From Lacrimispora sp. 210928-DFI.3.58 (GTDB lineage Bacteria; Bacillota; Clostridia; Lachnospirales; Lachnospiraceae): 21,022 nt of DNA. The stretch covers positions 1 through 21,022 of the forward strand of contig NZ_JAJCIC010000048.1 of the NCBI RefSeq assembly GCF_020554865.1, in the 5' to 3' direction. A model generated the notes under the pieces. The model did no database searches, was not told the origin of the DNA, and saw only the letters and a program-made list of their open reading frames with translations. A program made the translations under genes and the position numbers. This document shows positions 1 to 7,722 of the stretch, in pieces (positions within the stretch are counted from its first letter, which is position 1; every line of letters starts with the position of its first letter).

Positions 1-58
1 CCGGGCGGATTCCAGACTTGCACTGGTTAGAAACGTGCGCCGCCAGGCGCACTACCAT
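1..58. other. Left-edge non-coding stretch with a small hairpin
   Basis: No gene is visible here. Bases 35-41 (GTGCGCC) and 46-52 (GGCGCAC) form a perfect 7-bp stem around a GCCA loop. It lies just beyond the terminator that follows the polyphosphate kinase gene. It could be the edge of another copy of the intergenic repeat family found elsewhere in the window, since it is similarly rich in GCC/GGC stems, but too little of it is present to say. Confidence 0.35.
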
Positions 59-116
59 AAAAAACAGCCGCCCGGCTGGCAGCAGTATATGCTGCGCTCC
101 TGGGCGGCTGTTTTTT
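59..116. terminator. Long intrinsic terminator after ppk, symmetrical
   Basis: Bases 59-73 (AAAAAACAGCCGCCC) pair perfectly with 102-116 (GGGCGGCTGTTTTTT). The loop holds a second 6-bp stem, GCAGCA at 79-84 with TGCTGC at 90-95. Because the stem is flanked by A-run on one side and T-run on the other, it can terminate transcription on both strands. It lies 10 bases beyond the ppk stop codon and very likely ends the ppx-ppk operon. A gene converging from the left, outside the window, may share it. Confidence 0.93.
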
Positions 117-126
117 CGATATGATA

Positions 127-2373
127 TTAGTTACTGCTCTCAATCGGCTTAAAGATCCTTGTGACCGAAGGGTCATCTGTTCTCCTATGCTCCTTCGCCA
201 GATCCATGGCCTCCCTGCAGAACTGCTCCTGGGAATTTACCAGGACCTTGCCCCGCTTGTCCTCCTTTTCATAGGTGCCGTCAGGCTGGAGCATGTGAGC
301 CTTTACGTTGTCCTCCAGCTCTACCTCCAGAATGTGGATGACCTGCTCCTTGAGCTTCTCGTCCTCCACCGGGAACATGATCTCCACACGGCGGTCCAGG
401 TTCCTGGGCATCCAGTCAGCGCTGCCCATGTACACCTCAGGGCTGTTGTCATTTAAGAAATAGAAGATCCTGCTGTGCTCCAGGAAATTGCCCACAATGG
501 AGCGCACCGCAATGTTTTCGCTTAAGCCCGGAACACCTGCCTTTAAGCAGCAGATGCCTCTCACCACCAGCTCGATCTTCACACCTGCACAGGAGGCCTC
601 ATAGAGGGCTGTGATGATCTCCTTGTCACAGAGGGAGTTCATCTTTGCCATGATATGGCCCGGCCTGCCCTCTCTTGCATGGTCCCGTTCCCTGCGGATC
701 ATCCGAAGGAACCTGTGGCGCAGCCACAGGGGAGCCACGGAAAGCTTGTTCCATGCCAGAGGTTCGGAATAGCCCGACAGCATGTTGAACACAGCCGTAG
801 CATCCTCCCCGATCTGGGGATCGCAGGTCAGGATACCGCAGTCTGTATACAGCTTTGCGGTGGAATCGTTATAGTTGCCTGTGCCCAGGTGGACGTAGCG
901 GCGGATGCCGTCCTCCTCCATCCTCACCACCAGTGTGATCTTGCTGTGGGTCTTTAAGCCCACCAGACCATAGATCACGTGGCAGCCTGCCTTCTCTAAC
1001 ATCTTTGCCCAGTTGATATTGTTCTCCTCGTCAAAGCGGGCCTTCAGCTCTACCAGGACGGAAACCTGCTTGCCGTTATCCGCTGCCTCTGCCAGAGCTG
1101 CGATGATGGGGGAGTTGCCGCTGACGCGGTACAAGGTCTGCTTGATCGCCAGCACATCCTTATCCCTGGCGGCGCTGCGCACAAAGTTTACTACAGGATC
1201 AAAGCTCTGGTATGGATGGTGCAGAAGGATATCGCCCTTTCGGATATTGGTGAAAATGTCGTCCTCGTTCATCAGGGCCGGTACCGGCTGAGGCGTATAC
1301 TTTGCCGCCTTAAAATACTCAAAGCCGTCTAAGCCGTACATCTTCATAAGGAAGGTCAGGTCCAGGGGGCCGTTGATGCTGAAAATATCCTGGCTGTTAA
1401 TGGAAAGCTCCTTTTTCAGGATCTTGAGCAGGCGCTTATCCACATTGGACTCGATCTCCAGGCGGATGGCCTCTCCCCATTGACGCTTCTTCAGCTGCTT
1501 CTGGATCTCCTCCAGCAGGTCAACCGCCTCCTCCTCGTCAATGGTCAGGTCTGCATTTCTCATAATGCGGAAGGGATGGGAGGCGATAATGTCGTAGTTG
1601 AGGAACAGGGATGGCATATTACGCTCAATGATCTCCTCTAAGAGGATGACCACGCGCTGCTCCGTTCCGTCCTCTCCCGTCTCCCTGGGAAGCTCCACGA
1701 TCCTTGGGATAACGGAGGGAACCTGCACCATGGCAAATTCAAGCTCCTCCTCTTTTTCATTCTTTTTCTTTAAAAGGGCGGCAATGTTCAGCGTCTTATT
1801 CCTGATGAGAGGAAATGGCCTGGAGGAGTCAAAGGCCATGGGCGTCAGCACCGGGTATACGTTTTTCTGGAAATAGGCGTCAATGTAGGCCGCCTCCTCC
1901 TGTGTCAGCTCCTCGTGCTCCATGATGATCCGGAGGCCGTTCTGGCGAAGGGCAGGCACAAGGGAACGGTTGTAGGTGGAATACTGGGTCTCCACCAGCT
2001 GATGCGTCTTCTCGCTGATACGGTCAAGCTGCTCCTGTGGAGTCAGCCCTGCGATATCAGGCTTTGTATACTTTGCATGGACCATATCCTTTAAGGAGGC
2101 CACGCGCACCATATAAAATTCATCCAGGTTGGATGCGGTAATGCTCAGGAATTTCAGCCGCTCAAAGAGGGGAATGGCCTTATCCCTTGCCTCGCTGAGC
2201 ACCCTGTAGTTAAATTCCAGCCAGCTGAGCTCACGGTTGACATAATTGTCCGGGTTGGCAGCAAAATCGATCTCTGCCGCTTCCGTCCCGGCTCCGGCTG
2301 TCTTTGCCTTTTCTGTCTTTGTCTTTGGCCCCTTTGCTTTTACATTCTGGGCCTTTGCTGCTGTCTCTGCCAT
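127..2373 (-). CDS. ppk1: Polyphosphate kinase (PPK1)
   Basis: This enzyme reversibly transfers the gamma phosphate of ATP onto inorganic polyphosphate chains. The 748-residue length fits the PPK1 family. After a Lys/Ala-rich, probably disordered extension of about 35 residues, the N-terminal domain begins at NRELSWLEFNYRVLSEA. The two catalytic histidines of this phospholipase D-like fold are recognisable in GLKTHSK (about residue 476) and NFLEHSRIF (about 633). The ATG at 2373 is chosen because GAGGAG lies 8 bases upstream. A GTG three codons earlier (2382) is open but lacks such spacing. The start is separated by a single base from the stop of the preceding phosphatase gene (TAATATG), and its ribosome binding site lies inside that gene, so the two are probably translationally coupled. 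Family identity is secure. Confidence 0.96.
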   Translation of the reverse strand: MAETAAKAQNVKAKGPKTKTEKAKTAGAGTEAAEIDFAANPDNYVNRELSWLEFNYRVLSEARDKAIPLFERLKFLSITASNLDEFYMVRVASLKDMVHAKYTKPDIAGLTPQEQLDRISEKTHQLVETQYSTYNRSLVPALRQNGLRIIMEHEELTQEEAAYIDAYFQKNVYPVLTPMAFDSSRPFPLIRNKTLNIAALLKKKNEKEEELEFAMVQVPSVIPRIVELPRETGEDGTEQRVVILLEEIIERNMPSLFLNYDIIASHPFRIMRNADLTIDEEEAVDLLEEIQKQLKKRQWGEAIRLEIESNVDKRLLKILKKELSINSQDIFSINGPLDLTFLMKMYGLDGFEYFKAAKYTPQPVPALMNEDDIFTNIRKGDILLHHPYQSFDPVVNFVRSAARDKDVLAIKQTLYRVSGNSPIIAALAEAADNGKQVSVLVELKARFDEENNINWAKMLEKAGCHVIYGLVGLKTHSKITLVVRMEEDGIRRYVHLGTGNYNDSTAKLYTDCGILTCDPQIGEDATAVFNMLSGYSEPLAWNKLSVAPLWLRHRFLRMIRRERDHAREGRPGHIMAKMNSLCDKEIITALYEASCAGVKIELVVRGICCLKAGVPGLSENIAVRSIVGNFLEHSRIFYFLNDNSPEVYMGSADWMPRNLDRRVEIMFPVEDEKLKEQVIHILEVELEDNVKAHMLQPDGTYEKEDKRGKVLVNSQEQFCREAMDLAKEHRRTDDPSVTRIFKPIESSN

Positions 2374-2374
2374 A

Positions 2375-3940
2375 TTACACACTCCTCTTCTGCTTTAATA
2401 CTGGCCTGATCCCAAATATTTCCTCAAAAAAGTCGGCTTTCTGCTCAAATGACGTGCGCTCCAGCGTCAGATCCCCCTGATAGCCGGTGGTGATGACCAA
2501 TTCATTGTCCCGCACTGCCATGCGGCAGTCTGCGAGCTTACCTCTGTGGCTTCTGTCCATGGAATTGGCCAGGCGCAGGATGGCTGTCAGCTTTGCGATC
2601 AGTATGGTGATCGCATTGCGGCTTAAACCGGAGGGATCCTCCTCATGTATCTGTGTCTCCAGCTGTACCATGTCATAGTCAAAGTCCCTGATATTATACC
2701 GGACCACATTGGCTATGATCTCACGCTCCAGATGGCTTAGGCCTATGATCTCTGTTGACATGATGATGTTGTAGGAGCACTCATTGGAGTTGCGGATGCT
2801 GATAAACTTGCCGCAGGCGTGCAGCAGCACCGCGATCTGCAGAAGGAGCCTGTGCCTGTTTTCCAGGCCGTGGAACTTCTTCATATTATCAAATATCTTC
2901 AGGGCATACTCCTCCAGGGCCTGGTTATGGCTTGTATGGCATTTGTAGCGCTTTGCCATATTTCTGGAGGCTGCCAGGATATCGTTCTCAAAGTTATGAC
3001 TGAACTTCACCAGTTTGTTGTCGTCTGCATACTCTGCCGCAATGCCGTCACAGAGGCGTATGCCTGCTGCCCAGAAAAGATCCGCTCCTGTGATCTCCAG
3101 TATCCGGTTATACACTGCTATACTCGGCAGAAGAAGGGAAGCGTACTCGCTGTTGACCCCAAAGTACTCCTCGATCTGGTCTGTGCTCATATGGCTCAGC
3201 CTGTCATAGAGCTGGTGCATCGTGGCGGCATCTATTTTGTCGCTCATATCTTTTAAGCCCATACGCCGGATCACATAAAGGATATTTTCCCCGATGCCGA
3301 TCAGGTTAGCGACCTGCCTGTCCTTTAAATACATTTTCCGGAAGGTAAACAGCTCATTGTCAACGACCTCTTCTATCTGCTCCTTATGTCCCCTGACAGT
3401 GGAAGGGATCTTCGACAGCATGCTGCGGATGCGCATGGTCCCCAGAGGCAGGTTCTGCGTTGTCACAAGGGCATCCTTGTCAAACAGGGACAGCTGGGCG
3501 CTTCCAAAGCCCACATCCACAATAGCAGTTCCCTTCTGGATGATCTTTTCAAACTCAGCGGCCTTTGATGCGATCGCCTTGTAGCTGATAAAGCGCTGCT
3601 CGGAATTGCTGATAATGCGTACATTGAGGCCTGTCCTCACCCGTATCTGATCCAGAATGATCTGCTTATTCCTGGCCTCCCTCAGAGCGCTTGTGGCATA
3701 TGCCCTGTAATCCTTCACCTTATAGGTCTTCATGATCTGGACAAATTCGCTTAAGACCCCGCACATCTCCTCCACCAGCTCATAGCTGATCTTTCCCTGG
3801 CTGAAGCTGTCCCTTCCCAGGGCGATCACATGGCGGATATGGTCAACACACCGGATCCCTGTCTTATAGGATATCTCATAGATTCCCATTTCCAGCTCAA
3901 ATGAACCTACATCAATTGCCGCAAACATACGAATCGCCAC
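2375..3940 (-). CDS. ppx: Ppx/GppA-family phosphatase (probable exopolyphosphatase) with HD-like C-terminal domain
   Basis: The protein has the sugar kinase/actin-like fold of exopolyphosphatases and pppGpp phosphatases, which hydrolyse terminal phosphates. Visible motifs are FAAIDVGSFELEMGIYE near the N-terminus (phosphate 1 loop), ATSALREARN, IISNSEQRFISY around the expected catalytic Glu, GTAIVDVGFGSAQLSLF (phosphate 2 loop, variant), and LPLGTMRIR. The C-terminal third is HD-like, but the usual HD pair reads HACGKF, so metal binding there may be lost. The start is the GTG at 3940, which gives 521 residues: AAAAGGAGGG lies six bases upstream, and the longer open frame from 4042 would begin upstream of the predicted transcription start. 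Pairing with polyphosphate kinase in a tight operon favours polyphosphate over pppGpp as substrate, but that is inference from context. Confidence 0.9.
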   Translation of the reverse strand: MAIRMFAAIDVGSFELEMGIYEISYKTGIRCVDHIRHVIALGRDSFSQGKISYELVEEMCGVLSEFVQIMKTYKVKDYRAYATSALREARNKQIILDQIRVRTGLNVRIISNSEQRFISYKAIASKAAEFEKIIQKGTAIVDVGFGSAQLSLFDKDALVTTQNLPLGTMRIRSMLSKIPSTVRGHKEQIEEVVDNELFTFRKMYLKDRQVANLIGIGENILYVIRRMGLKDMSDKIDAATMHQLYDRLSHMSTDQIEEYFGVNSEYASLLLPSIAVYNRILEITGADLFWAAGIRLCDGIAAEYADDNKLVKFSHNFENDILAASRNMAKRYKCHTSHNQALEEYALKIFDNMKKFHGLENRHRLLLQIAVLLHACGKFISIRNSNECSYNIIMSTEIIGLSHLEREIIANVVRYNIRDFDYDMVQLETQIHEEDPSGLSRNAITILIAKLTAILRLANSMDRSHRGKLADCRMAVRDNELVITTGYQGDLTLERTSFEQKADFFEEIFGIRPVLKQKRSV

Positions 3941-4013
3941 TTTTTTCCCTCCTTTTACCCCTGATGTACTCCCGGAGTCTCTTTGTGCCCGATTTTGTGA
4001 GATGTACATCCTA

Positions 4014-4041
4014 ATTATAAAGGCACCGGGATTTCTTTCCA
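4014..4041 (-). promoter_or_regulatory. Candidate sigma-A promoter for ppx-ppk1
   Basis: On the minus strand TATAAT (4014-4019) is preceded by a 16-base spacer and TGGAAA (4036-4041, four of six consensus bases). Transcription would start near 4007 and give a leader of about 67 bases before the GTG of ppx. The -10 is perfect and the -35 weak. One arm of a 10-bp palindrome (4025-4034) lies within the spacer. Confidence 0.55.
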
Positions 4042-4075
4042 TACAATCCAGGTAAAGTGTATGTAAAATCCCGGT
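4025..4075. promoter_or_regulatory. Palindrome overlapping the ppx promoter
   Basis: ACCGGGATTT (4025-4034) and AAATCCCGGT (4066-4075) are perfect inverted copies. Inside them CATACA (4040-4045) and TGTATG (4058-4063) also pair. The result is a large, nearly continuous hairpin between the DUF815 gene and ppx. There is no T-run after it on either strand, so it is a poor intrinsic terminator. With one arm in the promoter spacer it could be a repressor site or a leader structure for transcripts reading through from upstream. Confidence 0.5.
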
Positions 4076-4081
4076 AAATCG

Positions 4082-4123
4082 TTACTATGAAAGTCCTGCC
4101 GCCGGATCCATACAGTTTTACTG
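4082..4123. repeat. Internally deleted remnant of the intergenic repeat
   Basis: Bases 4082-4107 match the left end of the repeat (TTACTATGAAAGTCC followed by TGCCGCCGGAT, as in the copy at 12455). The next bases, CATACAG and TTTACT at 4109-4122, match the right end of that copy, whose sequence is CATACAGGTTTACT. About 80 bases of core are missing. The right-end motif contains, on the minus strand, the TAA stop codon of the DUF815 gene. Confidence 0.7.
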
Positions 4124-5389
4124 CCTTGTCCCCAGCAGATGTGTGATAAACTGGGTAGCGGTGCGGCCCGACAGGCCTCCGTGGCTCAGCTCCCACTTGT
4201 TGGCTTCTGCATAGAGCTCCTCCTCCGGCATATCAAGTCCATATCTGTCTGCCAATGCCTTTACAATGCCTTTAAACTCGCGCTTATCCGGTGAGCCGTA
4301 GTAGATCGTCACGCCAAAGCGGGCTGCCAGGGACAGCTTTTCCTGCACCGTATCATTGTTGTGCAGCTCGTCATCCAGCTCCCTCTTGTCGCTGAATTTC
4401 TCCCGTATCAGATGGCGGCGGTTGGAGGTGGCATAGATCAGCACATTATCCGGCCGTTTCCCCAGGCCTCCCTCCAATATGGCCTTCAAATACTTATACT
4501 CCAGCTCATAGTCCTCAAAGGAGAGATCATCCATGTAGATGATGAACTTGTAGTTCCTGTCCTTTATCTGCTCCAGCACATCAGACAATGACTTAAACTG
4601 GTGCTTGTACACCTCAATCATACGCAGGCCTCTGCTGTAATATTCATTGAGAATGGCCTTGACACTGGAGGATTTTCCTGTGCCTGCATCTCCGAAAAGG
4701 AGTACATTGTTGGCCTCCTTTCCCGCCACAAAGGCCTCTGTATTTTCGATCAGCTTCTTTTTCTGAAGCTCATAGCCCACCAGATCCTTAAAATACACGT
4801 GCTCCACATTAATGATGGGGTCAATGACCGCGTTCTGGCCGTCCTCCCTGTCAATGATGCGGAAAGCCTTGTTAAGGCCGAACTTGCCCACGCCAAATTC
4901 CTTATAAAAGTCCACTACATGGCCCTGGAACTCCTCCACATCCTTTGACTGCTCCAGCTGTACTGCAAGGCTTACGATGCGGTCACGGATACGGCGGTTA
5001 AATACACGGCTCTCCTTTTTGGCAGGGCGGTAGCAGGCAGCCTCCTTCCACAGCCCGCTGGGAGCAAGGCTTAAAAGATCAAAATCAAACAGGTCCTTGA
5101 AGATGGTATAGTCGTTCTTTGCCAGCAGGTCAATGGAGCCTCCCGCTGCCCCTGTGATCTCACAGGCTGTGGTATAGGCATTTTCATTGTTGGCAAGGCA
5201 GAATGCCAAAAAGCAGTGCCACAGATTCCCCTCAAAGCCGTATTTGGCAGCCAGCTCCACAAGCCCGCCCACACAGGCAAAGGCATCCGGCCTTTCCTCC
5301 TTTTCTGCCAGCCCCATAAGACAGGCCATATCCTCAAACAGCTTTCTGTATTCTAAGTTCCGGTATATTACAAGTCCATTGATGTTCAT
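4118..5389 (-). CDS. DUF815-family AAA-like ATP-binding protein
   Basis: This 423-residue protein belongs to the DUF815 family, cytoplasmic P-loop ATPases of the AAA type with no firmly established role. The N-terminal 190 residues are helical and less recognisable. The ATPase core follows, with Walker A GDAGTGKS at about 233-240, Walker B IIYMDDLSFED at about 283-293, and a sensor-like YATSNRRHLI around 319-328. The C-terminus (LSHGGLSGRTATQF) resembles the helical lid. AAGGAG lies seven bases before the ATG. The gene follows pheA by 21 bases and is probably co-transcribed with it, although a functional link to phenylalanine synthesis is not known. Its stop codon lies in a repeat remnant. 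Family assignment is confident; function is not. Confidence 0.88.
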   Translation of the reverse strand: MNINGLVIYRNLEYRKLFEDMACLMGLAEKEERPDAFACVGGLVELAAKYGFEGNLWHCFLAFCLANNENAYTTACEITGAAGGSIDLLAKNDYTIFKDLFDFDLLSLAPSGLWKEAACYRPAKKESRVFNRRIRDRIVSLAVQLEQSKDVEEFQGHVVDFYKEFGVGKFGLNKAFRIIDREDGQNAVIDPIINVEHVYFKDLVGYELQKKKLIENTEAFVAGKEANNVLLFGDAGTGKSSSVKAILNEYYSRGLRMIEVYKHQFKSLSDVLEQIKDRNYKFIIYMDDLSFEDYELEYKYLKAILEGGLGKRPDNVLIYATSNRRHLIREKFSDKRELDDELHNNDTVQEKLSLAARFGVTIYYGSPDKREFKGIVKALADRYGLDMPEEELYAEANKWELSHGGLSGRTATQFITHLLGTRQ

Positions 5390-5410
5390 GATGGTATCTC
5401 CTTGCTGTCC

Positions 5411-6547
5411 TTAATAATTTCCTAATATCCGCAGGCTGGCAGCCTCCTTGGAGATGCCTGTCAGCGCGTTCTGTATGGCCTCGTCGCTTAAGGAGCCTTC
5501 TGCATCCACAAAGAAACGGTATTCCCAGCTGCGCCCCTCTATGGGCCTGGACTCGATCATAAGCATGTTGACGCCGTTGTAGATCAGGTTTCCCAGCATG
5601 TTGTAGAGAGAGCCGCTCTTGTGTGCTCCCTCAAAGCAGATGCTCACCTTAGAGGCATCCTTTCTGTAGATTGGAGTTCTTGCCAGGATGATGAACCGGG
5701 TCGTATTGTTCTTGTTGTGGTTAATGGAGGGCTCCAGCACCTTCAGGCCGTACAGCCTTCCTGCGATCTCGCTTGCAACTGCTGCCTGGGTGACATCCCC
5801 TTCCTCCAGCACCTTCTTTGCTGCTACAGCCGTATTCTCCATGCTGACCTGGCGCCATTTCCTGTGGGCATTCAGATACTGGGAGCACTGCATCAGGGCC
5901 TGGGGATGAGAGTACACCTGTCTGATATCCTCTAACGATGCTCCCGGCAGCCCTAACAGGGCGTGATTCACGGGAAGCTGGGTCTCTGCCACTATGTAGA
6001 CATTGTGCTTTACAAGAAGATCATAATTATCGCTGACTGCGCCTGCAGAAGAGTTTTCAATGGGGAGCACTGCGTAATCTGCCCTTCCCTCTTCCACCTC
6101 CACCATGGCATCCTCCATGGCAGCCACATGGTACACCTGGGCATTTTCGCCGAAATACTGGAGAGCCGCCCCATGGCCATAGGAGCCCTCCACTCCCTGG
6201 TAGGCGATCTTCACGCCATTCCTTTTTAACTCATCTACCATCGTAAAGCCTGTATCCAGGTTCTTCCCATTCTGGGCCAGAAGACGGTACTGGAGCCTGC
6301 GGCTGATGGTCATGATCTGTGAGAACAGCTCATATACTCCCTTTTTGTTAAACTCTCCCTCTGCCATGTCCATGAGGGCATTCAGCTTCTGCTGCTCTCT
6401 TTCCCCATCATAGACAGCCTTGCCCGTGCCGATCTTAAATGCGGCCACATCCCCGCAAAGCTGCATCCTCTTTTCAAAAAGCTCCAGTATCTGCCCGTCA
6501 ATGGTGTCAAGCTGGCCTCTGATCTCCTGCAAATCCAGATTTTTCAT
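5411..6547 (-). CDS. pheA: Bifunctional chorismate mutase / prephenate dehydratase (P-protein)
   Basis: The enzyme converts chorismate to prephenate and then to phenylpyruvate in phenylalanine synthesis. The AroQ-type mutase domain (residues 1 to about 90) keeps the expected active-site residues R10, R27, K38, D47, R50 and E51. The dehydratase domain runs from about 112 (KIAYQGVEGSYGHGAA) to 288 and contains LPIENSSAGAV and the diagnostic TRF at 283-285 (NNTTRFIIL). A C-terminal ACT domain, about 299-378, has SGSLY and ESRP, the sites tied to phenylalanine feedback in this family. The length of 378 residues is typical. AAGGA precedes the ATG by a short spacer. The intergenic repeat ends about 25 bases upstream of the start, and no convincing promoter is seen outside it. 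Confidence 0.96.
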   Translation of the reverse strand: MKNLDLQEIRGQLDTIDGQILELFEKRMQLCGDVAAFKIGTGKAVYDGEREQQKLNALMDMAEGEFNKKGVYELFSQIMTISRRLQYRLLAQNGKNLDTGFTMVDELKRNGVKIAYQGVEGSYGHGAALQYFGENAQVYHVAAMEDAMVEVEEGRADYAVLPIENSSAGAVSDNYDLLVKHNVYIVAETQLPVNHALLGLPGASLEDIRQVYSHPQALMQCSQYLNAHRKWRQVSMENTAVAAKKVLEEGDVTQAAVASEIAGRLYGLKVLEPSINHNKNNTTRFIILARTPIYRKDASKVSICFEGAHKSGSLYNMLGNLIYNGVNMLMIESRPIEGRSWEYRFFVDAEGSLSDEAIQNALTGISKEAASLRILGNY

Positions 6548-6571
6548 ATGTTCCTTTTCTCCATCCTGTAT

Positions 6572-6697
6572 TTTACTATGAAAGTCCGCCGCCGGACAGG
6601 CGGCATGTATTCAGGTATGCCAAATGCGTCCACCAGACTTTCGTAGTGTGGTGGCGCGTCCGCCCGCTGGACGCATGTAGGTTTACTATGAAAGTCC
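6572..6697. repeat. Intergenic repeat, copy 1, left module
   Basis: The module is bounded by two identical 16-mers, TTTACTATGAAAGTCC, at 6572-6587 and 6682-6697, exactly 110 bases apart. Inside are a GCCGCC/GGCGGC hairpin (6588-6604) and a 9-bp stem ATGCGTCCA (6624-6632) with TGGACGCAT (6668-6676). Alternative pairings exist, such as CCACCA with TGGTGG at 6630-6654 and GCGTCC with GGACGC at 6656-6674. It has no open frame of its own that resembles a protein. Copies 2 and 3 share this layout. Confidence 0.9.
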
Positions 6698-6890
6698 CGG
6701 ACGGCAGCCGTGAATGAGCCATGCTTGCATGAGCGAGCTCACGGATATCGGACGGGCAAGCCAGTATGAGCAAAAAAGCCGCACGAACGAAGTGAGTGGG
6801 GTGATTTGCGAATACTGGCGGCGATTGCGGGAGTGCGTCAGCACGGAGCAATCGACTTTCATGCATGGTGATGCCTGCGTCAGCAGGCAT
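6682..6890. repeat. Intergenic repeat, copy 1, right multi-hairpin module
   Basis: This stretch fills the rest of the 366-base gap between pheA and the acyltransferase gene. It is bounded by ATGAAAGTC (6688-6696) and its inverse GACTTTCAT (6854-6862). Between them are three stems: CCGTGA 6708-6713 with TCACGG 6739-6744; CCAGTAT 6761-6767 with ATACTGG 6812-6818, plus GCAAA/TTTGC flanking pairs inside; and GATTGC 6823-6828 with GCAATC 6848-6853, with GTGC/GCAC nested. A further perfect 8-bp hairpin follows just outside the boundary, ATGCCTGC/GCAGGCAT at 6871-6890 with a GTCA loop. Open frames across it on both strands look like chance products of the stems. Confidence 0.75.
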
Positions 6891-6913
6891 GTCCGTTTCA
6901 TGTCATATAATGC

Positions 6914-7657
6914 TTATGCCTGCTCCCTGCGGATCTCCTTCAGCATGGAAATGATGATATCCCTTATATAAGCGCCCGAAAACTTTCTGGCATCCCCTTT
7001 TAGCTCCTTGATGTAAACGGGCTCTCCAAAGCGGATCACCACATGGCTGGGCCGGATCCAGGGAATGTGCGTTTCAAAGACCTCCGCTGTCCCGCTTATG
7101 GCCACAGGGATCACCGGACAGCCGCTCTTTTCTGCGATCTTTAAGCTGCCCTCACGGAAGGGCAGCAGCTCTGTGCAGTCCTCATTTTCACACCTGGTCC
7201 CCTCAGGAAAGATCCAGAGGGATATGCCGCTTTTCACCTTTTCGATCCCTTCCAGTATGGTTTTTAAGCCCTCCTTGATATTCTGCCTGTCCAAAAACAG
7301 GCAGTTCACCAGCTCCATCCAGTCCCGCAGAAGAGGCCAGCGCTTCATCTCCTTTTTTGCCACAAAGCCTGTCGGCCCTGGGAGCACTGCGTAACCCACC
7401 ACAATATCAAAATAGCTCCTGTGATTCCCCACATACAGCACCGCCCTGTCCATTGGTATATGTTCCAGCCCCTGAACCTCGTATGTAATTCCGGCCAGTC
7501 TTATGATCAGCCTGAATACTCCCCCCACGATCCTCTGGGATTTCTGACGGGCAGCCTGAGGATCCGTCTTCTGCAGCTCCCTGAGCTTCCATACCATGGG
7601 TATGGAGAAGATCAGGAACAGCACTATGGTGGATGCCACCAATATTAACCGTATCAT
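6914..7657 (-). CDS. plsC: 1-acyl-sn-glycerol-3-phosphate acyltransferase (PlsC type)
   Basis: This membrane-associated enzyme acylates lysophosphatidic acid to phosphatidic acid. The 247-residue protein begins with one hydrophobic helix (residues 3-22). It then carries the acyltransferase motif NHRSYFD (78-84), a KKEMKRWP block near 101-108, and FPEGTR (150-155), all hallmarks of the family. The ATG at 7657 is chosen because AAAGGAG lies seven bases upstream. An open frame ten codons longer (7687) would begin at or before the predicted transcription start. The gene has its own promoter and lies between two other membrane genes, fitting a lipid-synthesis neighbourhood with cardiolipin synthase. 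The exact acceptor substrate cannot be told from sequence. Confidence 0.93.
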   Translation of the reverse strand: MIRLILVASTIVLFLIFSIPMVWKLRELQKTDPQAARQKSQRIVGGVFRLIIRLAGITYEVQGLEHIPMDRAVLYVGNHRSYFDIVVGYAVLPGPTGFVAKKEMKRWPLLRDWMELVNCLFLDRQNIKEGLKTILEGIEKVKSGISLWIFPEGTRCENEDCTELLPFREGSLKIAEKSGCPVIPVAISGTAEVFETHIPWIRPSHVVIRFGEPVYIKELKGDARKFSGAYIRDIIISMLKEIRREQA

Positions 7658-7689
7658 TTTCCTTCTCCTTTTGTATTCGTTATCCATTT

Positions 7690-7718
7690 ATTATATAAAA
7701 AGAACCGCTCAAATACAA
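7690..7718 (-). promoter_or_regulatory. Candidate sigma-A promoter for plsC
   Basis: On the minus strand TATAAT (7690-7695) stands 17 bases downstream of TTGTAT (7713-7718). The -10 is perfect and the -35 is half-conserved. It fits in the 65-base gap after the CmpB-like gene and puts the transcript start near 7683, about 25 bases before the chosen plsC start codon. Confidence 0.6.
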
Positions 7719-7722
7719 TACC

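Noticed and set aside
4011..4196. A 61-residue minus-strand open frame across the DUF815 stop
   Set aside because: It overlaps DUF815 in another frame and runs through a repeat remnant and the ppx promoter. It has no recognisable domain.
6871..6890. Terminator for plsC
   Set aside because: The hairpin is perfect but no U-run follows on either strand; it looks like part of the repeat region.
6576..6971. Open frames of 71-104 residues on both strands through the pheA-plsC gap
   Set aside because: They run across the repeat's stems, lack ribosome binding sites and show no protein-like pattern. They are explained by the GC-rich palindromes.
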